Assembly (NCBI RefSeq): GCF_000010305.1
Contig: NC_012489.1
Span: forward strand, 1,922,001 to 1,986,000
Reading direction: 5' to 3'
DNA length: 64,000 bases
Source of the DNA: Gemmatimonas aurantiaca T-27
GTDB taxonomy: Bacteria; Gemmatimonadota; Gemmatimonadetes; Gemmatimonadales; Gemmatimonadaceae
Shown: positions 44,262 through 54,775 of the stretch, piece after piece
Layout: the number at the start of each line of letters is the position of its first letter
How positions within the stretch are numbered: the first letter of the stretch is position 1
The notes under the pieces: generated by a model
Told to the model about the DNA's origin: nothing
Databases searched by the model: none
Seen by the model: only the letters and a program-made list of their open reading frames with translations
Translations under genes and position numbers: made by a program

Positions 44262-46844
44262 TCACTGCGGCGTACGTCCCAATACGCGCCCGAGGCTATC
44301 GAACGCTGTCCCGAATACGCCCCAATCGCCGCGACGGAGGGCCTGCCGCATGACATCGTACAGGCGGCCGGCATCTTCTTCGGGCGATGGGGTGAGCAGT
44401 GTGACCGGCGCTCCCACCATGGTACCGGCGCCGGACGTGGTTTCCCCGATGGCGGCCAGGGCCTGTGACAGCGTGGCCCCGATCCCCACCCGGTCTCCAT
44501 CGGTGACGCCCACCCGCGCCACGACCAGGCTGCCGTCGCCCCGTGACCAGAGGACCGGCTGGACGACGAACAAGCCACTGGTGGTGGCCACCGCTTCGGC
44601 CCGGGCCAGCCGCAACCGATTGTCCCGCCGTGCACCGTCCGGGACCGCCGCGCGCGCACTATCCAGGGCCCCCGCCAAACGATCCAGCATGATGCGCCAC
44701 CGTTTGCCGGGCGCCGTGATGCCGGTCCAATACGTCACGCGGGCCGCTCCTCCGGTCGCGGTGGCGGTGCCATCGATTTCATCGCCGGCATCAAGCAGTG
44801 GCACGGTCCAGCCGATGGTGGTGGTGGCGCCGATCTGCATGGCCAGGGCCGGCGGCGCACCGCCCACCAGCGCACTGTCCGGCAGATGCCGCAGGATCGA
44901 GCCCTCGAGACGGGAGCCGTATCGCGCGAAGGTGCGGATCTGCGCGGCGGCGCCGTCGGTGGCCGGTGGCAGTTGGCTGACCAAACTGGTGGGCAGTGCG
45001 GTCGCCGGAGCAAACAGTGACGGCAGCTTGGTCATCCACGTGCGGGCCAACGGGTCGGGTCGGTCGACGGGAATGAGGCGCACGCGGCCGGTGGTGGCAT
45101 CCACCAGGGCCGTCGCCGACAGCTTGAAATACGAATACACGCCACCACCGATCTGCCATCGCTGACTCAACGGATAGCGGTCGGAGGCGCTGTAGAGGTG
45201 CAGCGCCCAGAAGAGGCGGTCACCATCGCGGACCGGGAACACCTGCTCGCCCTGCACGAAGATCGGCGCGAGCCGTTCCACGCGCTCCCGCACATCGCGG
45301 TGTGTCACGATGAGCAACGCCCGCGCATTGATCGTATCCGCCTGCAACAGGGTGGCGTCGCGGAGCGCCCAGGCATGCGCAATGCGTGACTGGGTGGTCC
45401 CCAGCGAGGCGCCAGGGACACCAGGCACCTCGGCGGCATCGATGAGCTGTGCCCCACTGACACCAGGGGCGACCAGCGGCCAGGCGCCATCGTGATCACG
45501 GGGACGGGCATCGAAGGGGTCGATGGCGCTATCCCGCACAGCAGGCCTGGTCGCATCGACCAGCGATACACGCCATGGCTCGCCGCCAGCCACCGGCCGG
45601 CGCACCAGCAAGGCGGCGATGCGTCCATCGGCCATGGTCCATCCCATCGGCGCGGCGTCGACCATGCGATGCAGCAGCCTGCTGCCGACACGATCCGCGC
45701 GCCGCCCCTCCCCATCGCTGTCGGGCTCGGCATCGAGATCGAGCACACCGGCGTCGCGCGACGGAGACAGACTCGCCCCCAGACCGCCGATCAGCGTGCG
45801 TTCATCCCAGAGGCTCGCGCGCAGGGGCAGAGAGGCCATGGGCAGTTCGAGCACGCCCTGTGCTGGTCGGATGCCATCCACATCGAATGCGCGACGACTG
45901 AACAAGGCCCTCGAGGCCACATAGTCCTGGTCGCGCCGCGCCGGCTCTCCAAAGGCGTCCGTGCGCGCCACAATGGTCGGCGCGATATGTCGGAGGCCGA
46001 TCGCACTCACCAGCACCAGCGTCAGCGTGACGAAGGCGGTGCGCAGTTGGCCGGTCCAACCGGTACGCAACACGATCAGCGCCGCCAGACCACACATCGC
46101 ACTGAGCAGCCAATCCACGCGCAGGGTGAATCGATGATCGATGTGCAGGAAGAGCCCCTCTGCGCCGCTGCCGTACTGCAGGAGATCGAAGGCGTCGAGG
46201 CGATAGCTCCAGGCCAGCAGCACGAGCACCAGCGCCCCCAGGGCGCTCAGGTGGCGGCGGACATGGGTGGAAGCCGCGATACGCCGTCCTTCGAGTCGCA
46301 GAGAGCGTGTGAGGGCATACAGCACCAGGACCATGGCCGTGAGCGATACGACACTGACCAGCGTCCACAGATACAGTGCCTCCTCGAACGGCAACCAGTA
46401 CACATAGAAGCCGAGATCGCGATCGAGGATGCCTTCGATCTCTCCAAAGGCCAGACCGTGCCGCACGAGAGCGAGGTCGGTCCAATTGGTCATCGGCACG
46501 GCCAGCAGCGCCCCGACCACCATCGACAGGATGATGGTGGCGGACAGCAGCCGCTTGTGCGGCACCACCGAGGTGAACTCGAGATTGGCCACGCGCGATT
46601 GCATCGCGACGTCGGCAATGGTGCGACGTACGGCGTACAGGTTGGCAAATGCAAACGCGGACCCCAGCACCCAGGCCCCACCTTGCAGCACGACCGAATC
46701 GATCACCCGTTCCCAGAACAGGGCGGGCGCGTCCATGGCGACAAACCACGCATGGTCCACAACGAGCGCCGTGGCGGTGCGGCCAACGAGCAGCAGCACC
46801 GCTACCACGAGCAGTCCGATCAGGAACCAGCTACGTGCACGCAT
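44262..46844 (-). CDS. UPF0182-family large membrane protein
   Basis: This 860-residue protein has about seven membrane helices in its first ~300 residues. It then has a long soluble region with family features: FSRRAFDVDGIRPAQG near residue 315, an IDPFDARPRDHDGAWPL segment and the YPLSQRWQIGGGVYSYFK stretch near residue 575. That order is typical of UPF0182 (PF03699). The function of the family is unknown; members are predicted envelope proteins. It follows the phosphomannomutase gene by 40 bp and is the last gene of that run. Confidence 0.82.
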   Translation of the reverse strand: MRARSWFLIGLLVVAVLLLVGRTATALVVDHAWFVAMDAPALFWERVIDSVVLQGGAWVLGSAFAFANLYAVRRTIADVAMQSRVANLEFTSVVPHKRLLSATIILSMVVGALLAVPMTNWTDLALVRHGLAFGEIEGILDRDLGFYVYWLPFEEALYLWTLVSVVSLTAMVLVLYALTRSLRLEGRRIAASTHVRRHLSALGALVLVLLAWSYRLDAFDLLQYGSGAEGLFLHIDHRFTLRVDWLLSAMCGLAALIVLRTGWTGQLRTAFVTLTLVLVSAIGLRHIAPTIVARTDAFGEPARRDQDYVASRALFSRRAFDVDGIRPAQGVLELPMASLPLRASLWDERTLIGGLGASLSPSRDAGVLDLDAEPDSDGEGRRADRVGSRLLHRMVDAAPMGWTMADGRIAALLVRRPVAGGEPWRVSLVDATRPAVRDSAIDPFDARPRDHDGAWPLVAPGVSGAQLIDAAEVPGVPGASLGTTQSRIAHAWALRDATLLQADTINARALLIVTHRDVRERVERLAPIFVQGEQVFPVRDGDRLFWALHLYSASDRYPLSQRWQIGGGVYSYFKLSATALVDATTGRVRLIPVDRPDPLARTWMTKLPSLFAPATALPTSLVSQLPPATDGAAAQIRTFARYGSRLEGSILRHLPDSALVGGAPPALAMQIGATTTIGWTVPLLDAGDEIDGTATATGGAARVTYWTGITAPGKRWRIMLDRLAGALDSARAAVPDGARRDNRLRLARAEAVATTSGLFVVQPVLWSRGDGSLVVARVGVTDGDRVGIGATLSQALAAIGETTSGAGTMVGAPVTLLTPSPEEDAGRLYDVMRQALRRGDWGVFGTAFDSLGRVLGRTPQ

Positions 46845-46884
46845 GGACCGAGCGTCAGCGATTCAGCGGTGCATCAACAGTTGG

Positions 46885-48264
46885 TCACAGCGTGACGCCC
46901 TGCTCACGCAACCAACCTTCCATCACCCCGCGAATCTCGGCCAGGCGCTCTTCGCTGCGGGCTTCGTACCGCGCCACGATCACGGGCTGCGTATTCGAGG
47001 CGCGCAGCAGACCCCATCCATCGCCGAACAACACACGCACCCCGTCCACATCGATCACATCGTAGGACGCGGTGAAGTGCGGCACGGCCTTCGCCATGAT
47101 GGCGAACTTGGTGTCGTCGTCGGTATCGATGCGGATTTCCGGTGTCGATACAAAATGCGGCACATCGGCGAGCAGTTCGTCCACGCGCTTGCCGGAGTCG
47201 GCCACGATGCGCAGCAACCGGGCTGCCGCATACAGGGCGTCATCGTGTCCGTAAAAGCCTTCGGTGAAAAACATGTGGCCCGACATTTCGCCCGCGATCG
47301 GCGCATGCATCTCCTTCATCTTGTCCTTGATGAGGGAGTGACCGGTCTTCCACATCACCGGCGTGCCACCGGCCTGGCTGATGCCGTCGGTGAGCGCCTG
47401 TGAGCACTTCACATCGAAGATGATCGGCTGTCCTGCCCCGGTGCGCGCGAGCACGTCGCGTGCATACAGGATCAGGATGTGATCGCCCCAGATGATGCGA
47501 CCGTTGCGATCCACCACACCAATGCGATCGGCATCACCATCGAAGGCGACGCCCAGTTCCGCGCCGGATGAGGCCACGGCCGCAATGCAGTCCTCGAGAT
47601 TCTCGGGGACGGTAGGATCGGGATGGTGATTGGGAAACGAGCCGTCACTCTCGGTGAACAGGCCGATGCCCTGTACCCCCAGCGCCTCCATGAGCTGCGG
47701 AGCGACCAGCGCACCGGCGCCGTTGCCGCAGTCGTACACGACCTTGATGGGCGTGCCATCGGCATGGGTGAGCGGGCCGATGCGGGCGACGATGTCGGCA
47801 ACGTAGCGGTCGATGACTTCGACGTGCCGCACCTGGCCGCTGCCCGACGGGAACTGCCCGCCGATGATCAACTGGTACAGTGTCTGGATATCGGCGCCGT
47901 GCAGCGACGCCGTACCGAGGCACATCTTGAAGCCGTTGTACTCGGGCGGGTTGTGTGAACCGGTGATCTGGATGCCGCCCACCACGGGTTCGTGGTGCAG
48001 CGACCAGTAGAGCAGCGGGGTGGGAACCACCCCCACGTCCACCACATCCACGCCACATTCGGTGAGGCCACGAACGAGGGCGTCTCGCAGGGCATCGCCG
48101 GTCGGGCGATTGTCGCGGCCAACCGCCACCGCGCCCTGAATCCCCCGTTGGGCGAGCAACGCGGCGTATCCCCGTCCCAGTCCATACGCAACTTCGATGG
48201 TCAGGTCCTGACCGACGATGCCGCGAATGTCGTACTGCCGAAAGATCGTTTGACTGATGGCCAT
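46885..48264 (-). CDS. phosphomannomutase/phosphoglucomutase
   Basis: This 459-residue alpha-D-phosphohexomutase (AlgC/ManB type) interconverts hexose 6- and 1-phosphates for nucleotide-sugar synthesis. The active-site Ser103 lies in TGSHNPPEYNG, the metal loop is DGDADRIG near residue 245, the sugar loop is GEMSGHMFF near residue 323, and the C-terminal phosphate loop is RASNTQP. Sequence does not fix the preferred sugar. It starts 57 bp after nuoN and could supply the glycosyltransferases encoded at 9-16 kb with mannose-1-P or glucose-1-P. Confidence 0.92.
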   Translation of the reverse strand: MAISQTIFRQYDIRGIVGQDLTIEVAYGLGRGYAALLAQRGIQGAVAVGRDNRPTGDALRDALVRGLTECGVDVVDVGVVPTPLLYWSLHHEPVVGGIQITGSHNPPEYNGFKMCLGTASLHGADIQTLYQLIIGGQFPSGSGQVRHVEVIDRYVADIVARIGPLTHADGTPIKVVYDCGNGAGALVAPQLMEALGVQGIGLFTESDGSFPNHHPDPTVPENLEDCIAAVASSGAELGVAFDGDADRIGVVDRNGRIIWGDHILILYARDVLARTGAGQPIIFDVKCSQALTDGISQAGGTPVMWKTGHSLIKDKMKEMHAPIAGEMSGHMFFTEGFYGHDDALYAAARLLRIVADSGKRVDELLADVPHFVSTPEIRIDTDDDTKFAIMAKAVPHFTASYDVIDVDGVRVLFGDGWGLLRASNTQPVIVARYEARSEERLAEIRGVMEGWLREQGVTL

Positions 48265-48289
48265 GTGACTGGTGGGGCAAAGGCAGGAG

Positions 48290-48317
48290 CGGCGTGCGAC
48301 CCTGAGGCCACACGCCG
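48290..48317 (-). terminator. short GC hairpin after nuoN
   Basis: CGGCGTG (48290-48296) pairs with CACGCCG (48311-48317) around a 14-nt loop, directly after the nuoN stop. Without a T-tract it is a weak candidate terminator between nuoN and the mutase gene. Confidence 0.3.
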
Positions 48318-48321
48318 GAGA

Positions 48322-49884
48322 TCAGCGCGGAACGCTTGCTGTCTGCAAACGTACCTCGCCGCGCGGTGCGGCGGGATTCGACGTTGGTGACGTGGTGGTG
48401 GTCGCACGTCGAGCCAATTCCATGATGGGCGTGGGATACAGCCCAAAGACCAGCAGTGCAACCGCTGCCGTCGCGATCAGCGACTGGTTCAGCGGTGTGG
48501 TGGACGGCACCGGCTGACCTTCTGGACGTGGGCGCATGAACATCGCCGACACGACCGCCAGATAGTACGCCGCCGACACCGCACTGGCGATCACCAGCAC
48601 CACCGCCAGGATGGTTTGTGGCGCAGGGGCCTGCAGTGCGGCCTGCAGGATGTACCACTTCGCAAAGAAGCCCATGCCACCCAGGACCGGCATGCCCATG
48701 AACGCCAACAGGAACACGGTCATCGCGATCGCCAACCATGGACGCACCAGCCACAGGCCGGCGATATCGTCGAGCGTGGGAGCGCGGTCGCGGCCGCCGT
48801 TGATCGTGATGAGCACCCCAAAGGCCCCCATCGTCGCCAACGTGTAGGACACGACGTAGAAGATCAGGGCGCTGGTGCCAGCGGCGTCGCCCACGATGAT
48901 GGACACCAACAGATATCCGGCGTGGGCGATGCTGGAGTACGCGAGCATGCGCACCAGGTTGCGCTGCGAGAGCGCAAACACATTGCCCACCACCATCGTC
49001 ACCGCGGCCAACCACCACAGACCCATGTGCCAGCGCGGCGCGGCGACGGCCAGGCCTTCGATCATGATCCGGGCGAACACGGCGAACGCGGCCGTCTTCA
49101 CCGTTGCCGACATGAAGGCGGTCACCGGGAGTGGCGCACCGTCGTACACATCAGGGGTCCAGAGATGGAACGGTGCCGCGGCGACCTTGAACGCGAGCCC
49201 CACCAGCAGCAGAGCCACACCAGACATGAACAACGGCGACAGCGTCGCCTGAGCGGCCGCCCATTCGGTGATGTCCTGGAGCCGCGTGCTGCCGGTGGCA
49301 CCGAACAGCAACGCCATGCCGTACAGCAGGAACCCACTCGAGATGGCGCCGAGCAGGAAGTACTTCACGGCCGCTTCGGCACTGCGTGCGCTGCGACGAT
49401 TCACGCCGGCCAGCACGTACACAGCGAGCGACATCAGTTCGACACCGAGGAACACGAACATCAGGTCCCGCGCGCCGGCGAGGACCATCATGCCGGTGGA
49501 CGCGAGCAACATCAGTGACGGGACTTCCGGACCAAACGCCGCACTGCGCTGATGCTCGGCTTCGAGCAGCATGAGCGCCAGCGCGGTGCCGAGCAGGATC
49601 ACGAGGTCAACGGCCCACCGGAACCCGTCACCGGCCACGCGGCCGTCGGGGGTGCCGGCTGCACCATCACCCCAGGCGATCACCACCGCCAGGCCCACCA
49701 CGAGGCAGAGAATGACACCAAAGCGCGCGAGCACCGAGGTGCGTTCGGCACCTTCCGCGGCACCGGGCTGATTGCCTTGCGGCGTCCAGACCGATGCCAG
49801 CAGCAGCAGCATCGCGCCGCCGGAAAGCAGCATCTCGGGAAGAAGGGCGCGCAGGATCGCGCCGGCAGACATAGCGTCGGGCAT
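48322..49884 (-). CDS. nuoN: NADH-quinone oxidoreductase subunit N
   Basis: This 520-residue antiporter-like subunit of complex I has about fourteen membrane helices and helps translocate protons. It has the Mrp-type core: an Lys in AAVKYFLLGAISSGFLLYG near residue 170, the FKVAAAPFHLWTPDVYDGAP segment near residue 233 and a second conserved Lys region (YSSIAHAGYLL). It is the last of the fourteen nuo genes, 2 bp after nuoM. Confidence 0.96.
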   Translation of the reverse strand: MPDAMSAGAILRALLPEMLLSGGAMLLLLASVWTPQGNQPGAAEGAERTSVLARFGVILCLVVGLAVVIAWGDGAAGTPDGRVAGDGFRWAVDLVILLGTALALMLLEAEHQRSAAFGPEVPSLMLLASTGMMVLAGARDLMFVFLGVELMSLAVYVLAGVNRRSARSAEAAVKYFLLGAISSGFLLYGMALLFGATGSTRLQDITEWAAAQATLSPLFMSGVALLLVGLAFKVAAAPFHLWTPDVYDGAPLPVTAFMSATVKTAAFAVFARIMIEGLAVAAPRWHMGLWWLAAVTMVVGNVFALSQRNLVRMLAYSSIAHAGYLLVSIIVGDAAGTSALIFYVVSYTLATMGAFGVLITINGGRDRAPTLDDIAGLWLVRPWLAIAMTVFLLAFMGMPVLGGMGFFAKWYILQAALQAPAPQTILAVVLVIASAVSAAYYLAVVSAMFMRPRPEGQPVPSTTPLNQSLIATAAVALLVFGLYPTPIMELARRATTTTSPTSNPAAPRGEVRLQTASVPR

Positions 49885-49886
49885 CG

Positions 49887-51464
49887 TCAGCGACTCAGCG
49901 ACACAGGCGGAAGCGTCGTCGGGGCATTGGGGCCGAACCGAACCGACTCGATCAGGGCCTGCGACGCGCGGTCGGCGCGCTGCAGGATGGCGTGAGGAGC
50001 CACGCCCAGATAGACCATGGCGGCCACCAGCGTCACCATGACAAAACGCTCACGACCGGACAGGTCGGGAAGCGCGCCATTGGCTTCGGTGTCCACCTTT
50101 TCAAACAGCAACTGCTGTACGGCGCGCAGGCCGTACACGGCCGCGAAGATCACACCCGATGTGGCGATGACGGCGAGCACCGGGAATTCCGCATAGGTGC
50201 CGATCAGCACCAGGAACTCGCCCACGAAGCCGATGGTCCCAGGCAAGGCCACGGTGGACAACATGGACACGATGAGTGCCACGCTGAACCACGGAAGCAC
50301 CTTCGCCAGACCGCCAAATGCGGAGAAGGCGGTGGTGGCCCGTCGGTCTTCGAGCATGCCGGCCAACAGGAACAGCGCCGTGGTGGCGATGCCGCTGCTG
50401 ACAATGCTCATCACCGCACCCTGCACACTCTGCGGGGTCAGCACGAAGCTGCCCAGCATGATGAGACCCAAGTGGCTGACGGAGCTGTACGAGATCACGC
50501 GCTTGAAGTCGCGCTGCGCCATGGCCACCAGTGCGCCATAGACCACCGCGATGACCGACAGCACCAGGATCGTGCTACGCACCGTGTAGTCCATGGCCGC
50601 CGCCGGAAAGAGCGGGATGGCAAAACGCAGAATCGCGTACGCACCAACCTTGAGACCCAGTGTCACCGCAGCCACGGTCGGAGCGGCGCTCTGGGCATCG
50701 GGCAACCACGTGTGGAACGGCACCAGCGCGGACTTCACCGCGAAGGCGGCAAAAAACGCGAGGAACATCCAGAGCTGTGCCCGCGGCGAAAGCGCCACCT
50801 GCAGCAAGTGGTCGATATGCAGCGACGTGCCACCGCCGGCGTTCCACAGCGCGATGATTGCGACCAGCATCAGCAGCGATCCCACCAGCGTGAAGAGCAC
50901 GTAGCGCAGGCTGGCCCGCGAGGTGCCGGCGGCGCCCCACACACCCACCAACAGGTAGGTGGGAATGAGCATCAGTTCCCACGCCAGGTAGAACGCCAGC
51001 AGGTCGAGCGTGATGAACACGCCCACGAGTCCACTGGTGAGCAACAGCAGCAGGGCACCAAAGGCCGGTGTCCGCACGCGCACGTTGTTCCACGAACCCA
51101 ACAGGGCGAGCGGCACCACGAACGCCGTGAGCACCACCATCGGCAGCGACAGGCCATCCACACCAAGGCTCAGCGTCGCGCCCAGATCGGCGAGCCAGGG
51201 GATGTCCACCCGTGCCTGCCAACCACGCCCGTCCACGTCGAACACGCCCCACACGGCAACGGCCAACAGCGCCTCGACAGCCAGCGCGGCCAACGTCAGC
51301 ACACGGGCGTCCGGGCCGCCGCTCGGCGCTTCGTTGCCGGCATCGTCACGCGACACATCACGTCCACCAATGCGCACCAGCACCGCGGCCAGCACTGGCC
51401 ACAGCAGCATCGCCGGCAACACCCAGCGATCGATTCCCAGGGAAAGCAGCATATCGCGCATCAT
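49887..51464 (-). CDS. nuoM: NADH-quinone oxidoreductase subunit M
   Basis: This 525-residue antiporter-like proton-pumping subunit has about fourteen helices. The conserved Glu-containing YLAWELMLIPTYLLVG segment near residue 150 and the Lys-rich FAVKSALVPFHTWLPDAQS region near residue 245 are intact. I chose ATG 51464, which shares a base with the nuoL stop; the adjacent ATG 51461 is equally possible. Upstream extension of the frame lies inside nuoL. Confidence 0.96.
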   Translation of the reverse strand: MMRDMLLSLGIDRWVLPAMLLWPVLAAVLVRIGGRDVSRDDAGNEAPSGGPDARVLTLAALAVEALLAVAVWGVFDVDGRGWQARVDIPWLADLGATLSLGVDGLSLPMVVLTAFVVPLALLGSWNNVRVRTPAFGALLLLLTSGLVGVFITLDLLAFYLAWELMLIPTYLLVGVWGAAGTSRASLRYVLFTLVGSLLMLVAIIALWNAGGGTSLHIDHLLQVALSPRAQLWMFLAFFAAFAVKSALVPFHTWLPDAQSAAPTVAAVTLGLKVGAYAILRFAIPLFPAAAMDYTVRSTILVLSVIAVVYGALVAMAQRDFKRVISYSSVSHLGLIMLGSFVLTPQSVQGAVMSIVSSGIATTALFLLAGMLEDRRATTAFSAFGGLAKVLPWFSVALIVSMLSTVALPGTIGFVGEFLVLIGTYAEFPVLAVIATSGVIFAAVYGLRAVQQLLFEKVDTEANGALPDLSGRERFVMVTLVAAMVYLGVAPHAILQRADRASQALIESVRFGPNAPTTLPPVSLSR

Positions 51465-53488
51465 CAGCTCAGCGTGAGGGCCGCAATCAACGCCAGGGCA
51501 CCGACCGCGAGCAGCCACGCGTACTTGCCCACATCACCATCCTGCAACTTGCTCCCCATCAATGACGCCGTGCGGGACAGCAGCGAGCCGCCAAGCGAGA
51601 ACCCCTGGTCGATGCCACGGTCGACGCCGCGGGCCAGCACGGTGTCGGCCACCGCACTCACCGGCTTCACGATGACCGTGTCGACGATGTCATCCACACC
51701 ATAGGCGCGGGCGAGCAAGCTGTTGTCCACCGGCGCGTGTGCCTTGTCGGCCATCGGCTTGCGATACAACACCACGGCAATCACGATGCCCAGCAGGGCC
51801 ACACCGGTGGCAATCCCCACCAGCACGATCTCGATGTCATGCGACAGGTGCCCTGCCCCGGCCAGTCGTGTGGCGCTGGCGGCGGTGACCGGCGAGAGCC
51901 AATGCTCGAGCACCCCTACGGGTCCAATCGGAATCAGCGCCGGCAGGTTGAGCCAGCCACCGGCGAGCGTGAGTACGCCGAGAATGAGCACCGGCGCGGT
52001 CATGATGAGTGGCGCCTCATGCAGCGCACTGCGTTCGGCTTCGCCAGTGCGATTCTCACCATAGAAGGCGAGCAGCAGCATGCGGGTCATGTAGATGGCC
52101 GTCAGCAACGCCGTCAGGATACCGATGCCATAGGCGGCATACAGCACCGTGCTGCCCGGAATGCCGAGCAGCGAGGCGTTGGCCAGCGGTGAGTCGTGCG
52201 CACGGGCAAAGACACCCGCGAGGATTTCGTCCTTGGAGAAGAAACCGGCGAGCGGCGGTACACCGGCAATGGCCAGCGTGGCCAGCGTCATCGCGCCCGC
52301 CGTGGCCGGCATGAAGCGCGCGAGGCCACCCATGTTACGAAGATCCTGTGGATCGTCGTGGCGGTGCGTGTGGTGATACGCGTGGTGCATCGCGTGGATC
52401 ACCGAGCCGGCGCCGAGGAACAGGAGGGCCTTGAAGAAGGCGTGCGTGACCAGATGAAACACACCGGCGGTATACGCCCCGCTGCCCACGGCCACGAACA
52501 TGTAGCCCAACTGGGACACGGTGGAGTACGCGAGCACCTTCTTGATGTCCCACTGCCGCAGCGCGATGGTCGCGGCAAACAGTGCCGTGAGCGCACCAAT
52601 GGCGGTGATGACCAGCGACGCTTCGGGGGCTCCGGCAAAGATCGGCGCGGCCCGCGCGACCAGGTACACACCCGCCGTGACCATGGTGGCGGCGTGAATG
52701 AGCGCGGAGACCGGCGTCGGGCCGGCCATGGCGTCAGGCAACCAGATGTAGAGCGGCAACTGCGCGCTCTTGCCCGCGCAGCCAACAAACAGGAACAGCG
52801 CGATGGCCAACACCACCGGGGTGCCGCCCATGCCGCCCAACACGCTGTGCGCGCCCACAAAATCGAGGTGTTGCGTGGTGACCCAGATCAGGAACATCGC
52901 GACCAGGAAACCGAAGTCGCCGACGCGGTTCACCACGAACGCCTTCTTGCCGGCGTCCGCGTTGGCCTTGTCACTGAACCAGAAGCCGATGAGCAGATAG
53001 GAGGCCAAGCCCACACCTTCCCAGCCCACGAACATCACGGGGTAACTGCCGCCCAGCACCAGCACCAGCATGAACGCCACGAACAGGTTGAGGTATGCGA
53101 AGTACCGCGCATAGCCCGGGTCGTCCTGCATGTAGCCGATCGAAAACAGGTGGATCAACGAGCCGACGCCCGTGATGACCAGCACCATCAGCATCGACAA
53201 CTGATCCAACTGGAAATTCCAGTCGATGACGAGATTGCCCACGGGCATCCACTGTCCCAGCGAGACGATCGCTGGGCCGGCCATGCCCACGCGCATGCGC
53301 ATGAAGAGCGCCATGGCCACCGCAAAAGCTGCGATGATGACGCCGGGGCCCACGATCGACACGAGCGGATGACGCGCGGTGCTGCGCGCGCCGTCGGCTG
53401 CACTGGCCCGTGACAGCGCGACGGCGCCGTTCACCACGAAGCCGAGCAGCGGCAGCAGGATCAGGAACGGGAGCAGGGCGGCGATCAT
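51464..53488 (-). CDS. nuoL: NADH-quinone oxidoreductase subunit L
   Basis: This 674-residue largest membrane subunit of complex I has about sixteen helices and the long amphipathic lateral helix at its C-terminus. Conserved features include [18 protein letters not shown] near residue 145, [18 protein letters not shown]-type region near residue 240 and the [15 protein letters not shown] segment. The His-rich [11 protein letters not shown] loop lies mid-protein. ATG 53488 overlaps nuoK by 4 bp; the longer frame is not coding. Confidence 0.96.
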
Positions 53489-53778
53489 CCGCGGAGGGTG
53501 CGAAGGTTCGACAGGTCCACAGTTCCGAAGTGCCGGTAGATCGCGATGACGATGGCCAGGCCAAGCGCCGCCTCGGCCGCCGCCACGGTCATCACCATGA
53601 TCACGAACACGTGACCGGTGACACCGTGGAGGCGCGAGAACGCGACAAAGCTCAGGTTCACGGCGTTGAGCATCAGCTCTGCGCACATGAACAGAATGAT
53701 GGCGTTGCGGCGGGTCAGCACGCCGACAACCCCGATGGCGAATAGAATCGCCGAGACGATGAGTGCTTCGGTGATCAT
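53485..53778 (-). CDS. nuoK: NADH-quinone oxidoreductase subunit K
   Basis: This 97-residue small membrane subunit has three helices. The two buried glutamates needed for proton pumping are visible ([14 protein letters not shown] in helix 2 and [15 protein letters not shown] in helix 3). It overlaps nuoJ and nuoL by 4 bp each. Confidence 0.97.
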
Positions 53779-54281
53779 GACGTCACCCGCCGCTTGGCCA
53801 GCACGACGGCACCGATGACCGCCACGAGGAGCACGAGACTGGTCAGTTCGAAGGCCACCAGGTAATCCGTGAACAACGCGGCAGCGACCGGCTCCACCAC
53901 GTTGTCCCTGGCCGCCGAGAACTCAGGTACTTCGATATGCTGCCGGAGAGCCAGCAGAAGATTGGCCAGCAAGGCCAGTCCCACGACCCCACTGCCCAGC
54001 CGCGTACCGAGCGACCGGATGTCGGACACTTCGGTCTTGCCAAGATTGAGCAGCATGACCACGAACACGAACGTCACCATGATCGCGCCCGCGTACACCA
54101 GCACCTGAATGGTGCCGACGAACGGGGCGTCGAGCATGACGTACAAACCGGCCAGCGCAAACATCACGTTCACCAACCACAGGGCGGCCGGGACCGGATT
54201 CTTGCGCGTGACGAACAGCAGCGCCGACGCGATGGCCAGCAGCGAGAAGAAGTAGAACTGAAACTGATAGAAGGCGTTCAT
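53775..54281 (-). CDS. nuoJ: NADH-quinone oxidoreductase subunit J
   Basis: This 168-residue membrane subunit has five helices. The conserved pi-bulge helix segment is seen as [20 protein letters not shown]-like sequence ([17 protein letters not shown]) near residue 60. It is part of the hinge linking quinone reduction to pumping. It overlaps nuoI and nuoK by 4 bp. Confidence 0.95.
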
Positions 54282-54775
54282 TCGCCCTTCGGGTCAGCGG
54301 GGTCCCACAGTTCACTCACCGGGTGGGTCTGCGCGGTGAGACGCTCGAGGTCATAGACGAACGACGCCCGATCGTACTCGGCGTTTTCGTAGTGACGGCC
54401 GAGGTGAATCGCCTCTTCCGGGCACACTTCCTGGCAGTAGCCGCAGAAGATGCAGCGGAACTCGTCGATCTCGAATACGAGCGGATACCGATTGCCCTGC
54501 TCGTCTTCACCGGGCGTCAGCTTGATGCAGTTGGCCGGGCACACCGTGGGGCACAGGCCGCATGCGACGCACTTGGCCTTGCCGTCTTCCGTGGTGAGCA
54601 TCCGGTGCGTCCCTCGCCAGCGCGGCGAGAGATCCCACTTCGTTTCCGGATACTCCATGGTGACCTTGTGCGGGTCGACCAGGTGCTTGAAGGTGGTGGC
54701 CATGCCCGCCAGCGTCGAGCGGATGTAGCTCACGCGCTCGAGTGGACGCTGCATGACCTTCACGCCGATCGCCAT
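54278..54775 (-). CDS. nuoI: NADH-quinone oxidoreductase subunit I (two 4Fe-4S clusters)
   Basis: This 165-residue ferredoxin-like subunit carries clusters N6a and N6b. Both CX2CX2CX3C motifs are intact: CVACGLCPTVCPANC near residue 70 and CIFCGYCQEVCPEE near residue 109. It connects the peripheral arm to the quinone site. It overlaps nuoH by 1 bp and nuoJ by 4 bp. Confidence 0.97.
   Translation of the reverse strand: MAIGVKVMQRPLERVSYIRSTLAGMATTFKHLVDPHKVTMEYPETKWDLSPRWRGTHRMLTTEDGKAKCVACGLCPTVCPANCIKLTPGEDEQGNRYPLVFEIDEFRCIFCGYCQEVCPEEAIHLGRHYENAEYDRASFVYDLERLTAQTHPVSELWDPADPKGE

Noticed and set aside
44129-44659. N-terminal extension of sucC
   Set aside because: It is Arg/Ser-rich and reads through the UPF0182 gene region. 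GTG 44128 with its ribosome site is the family start.
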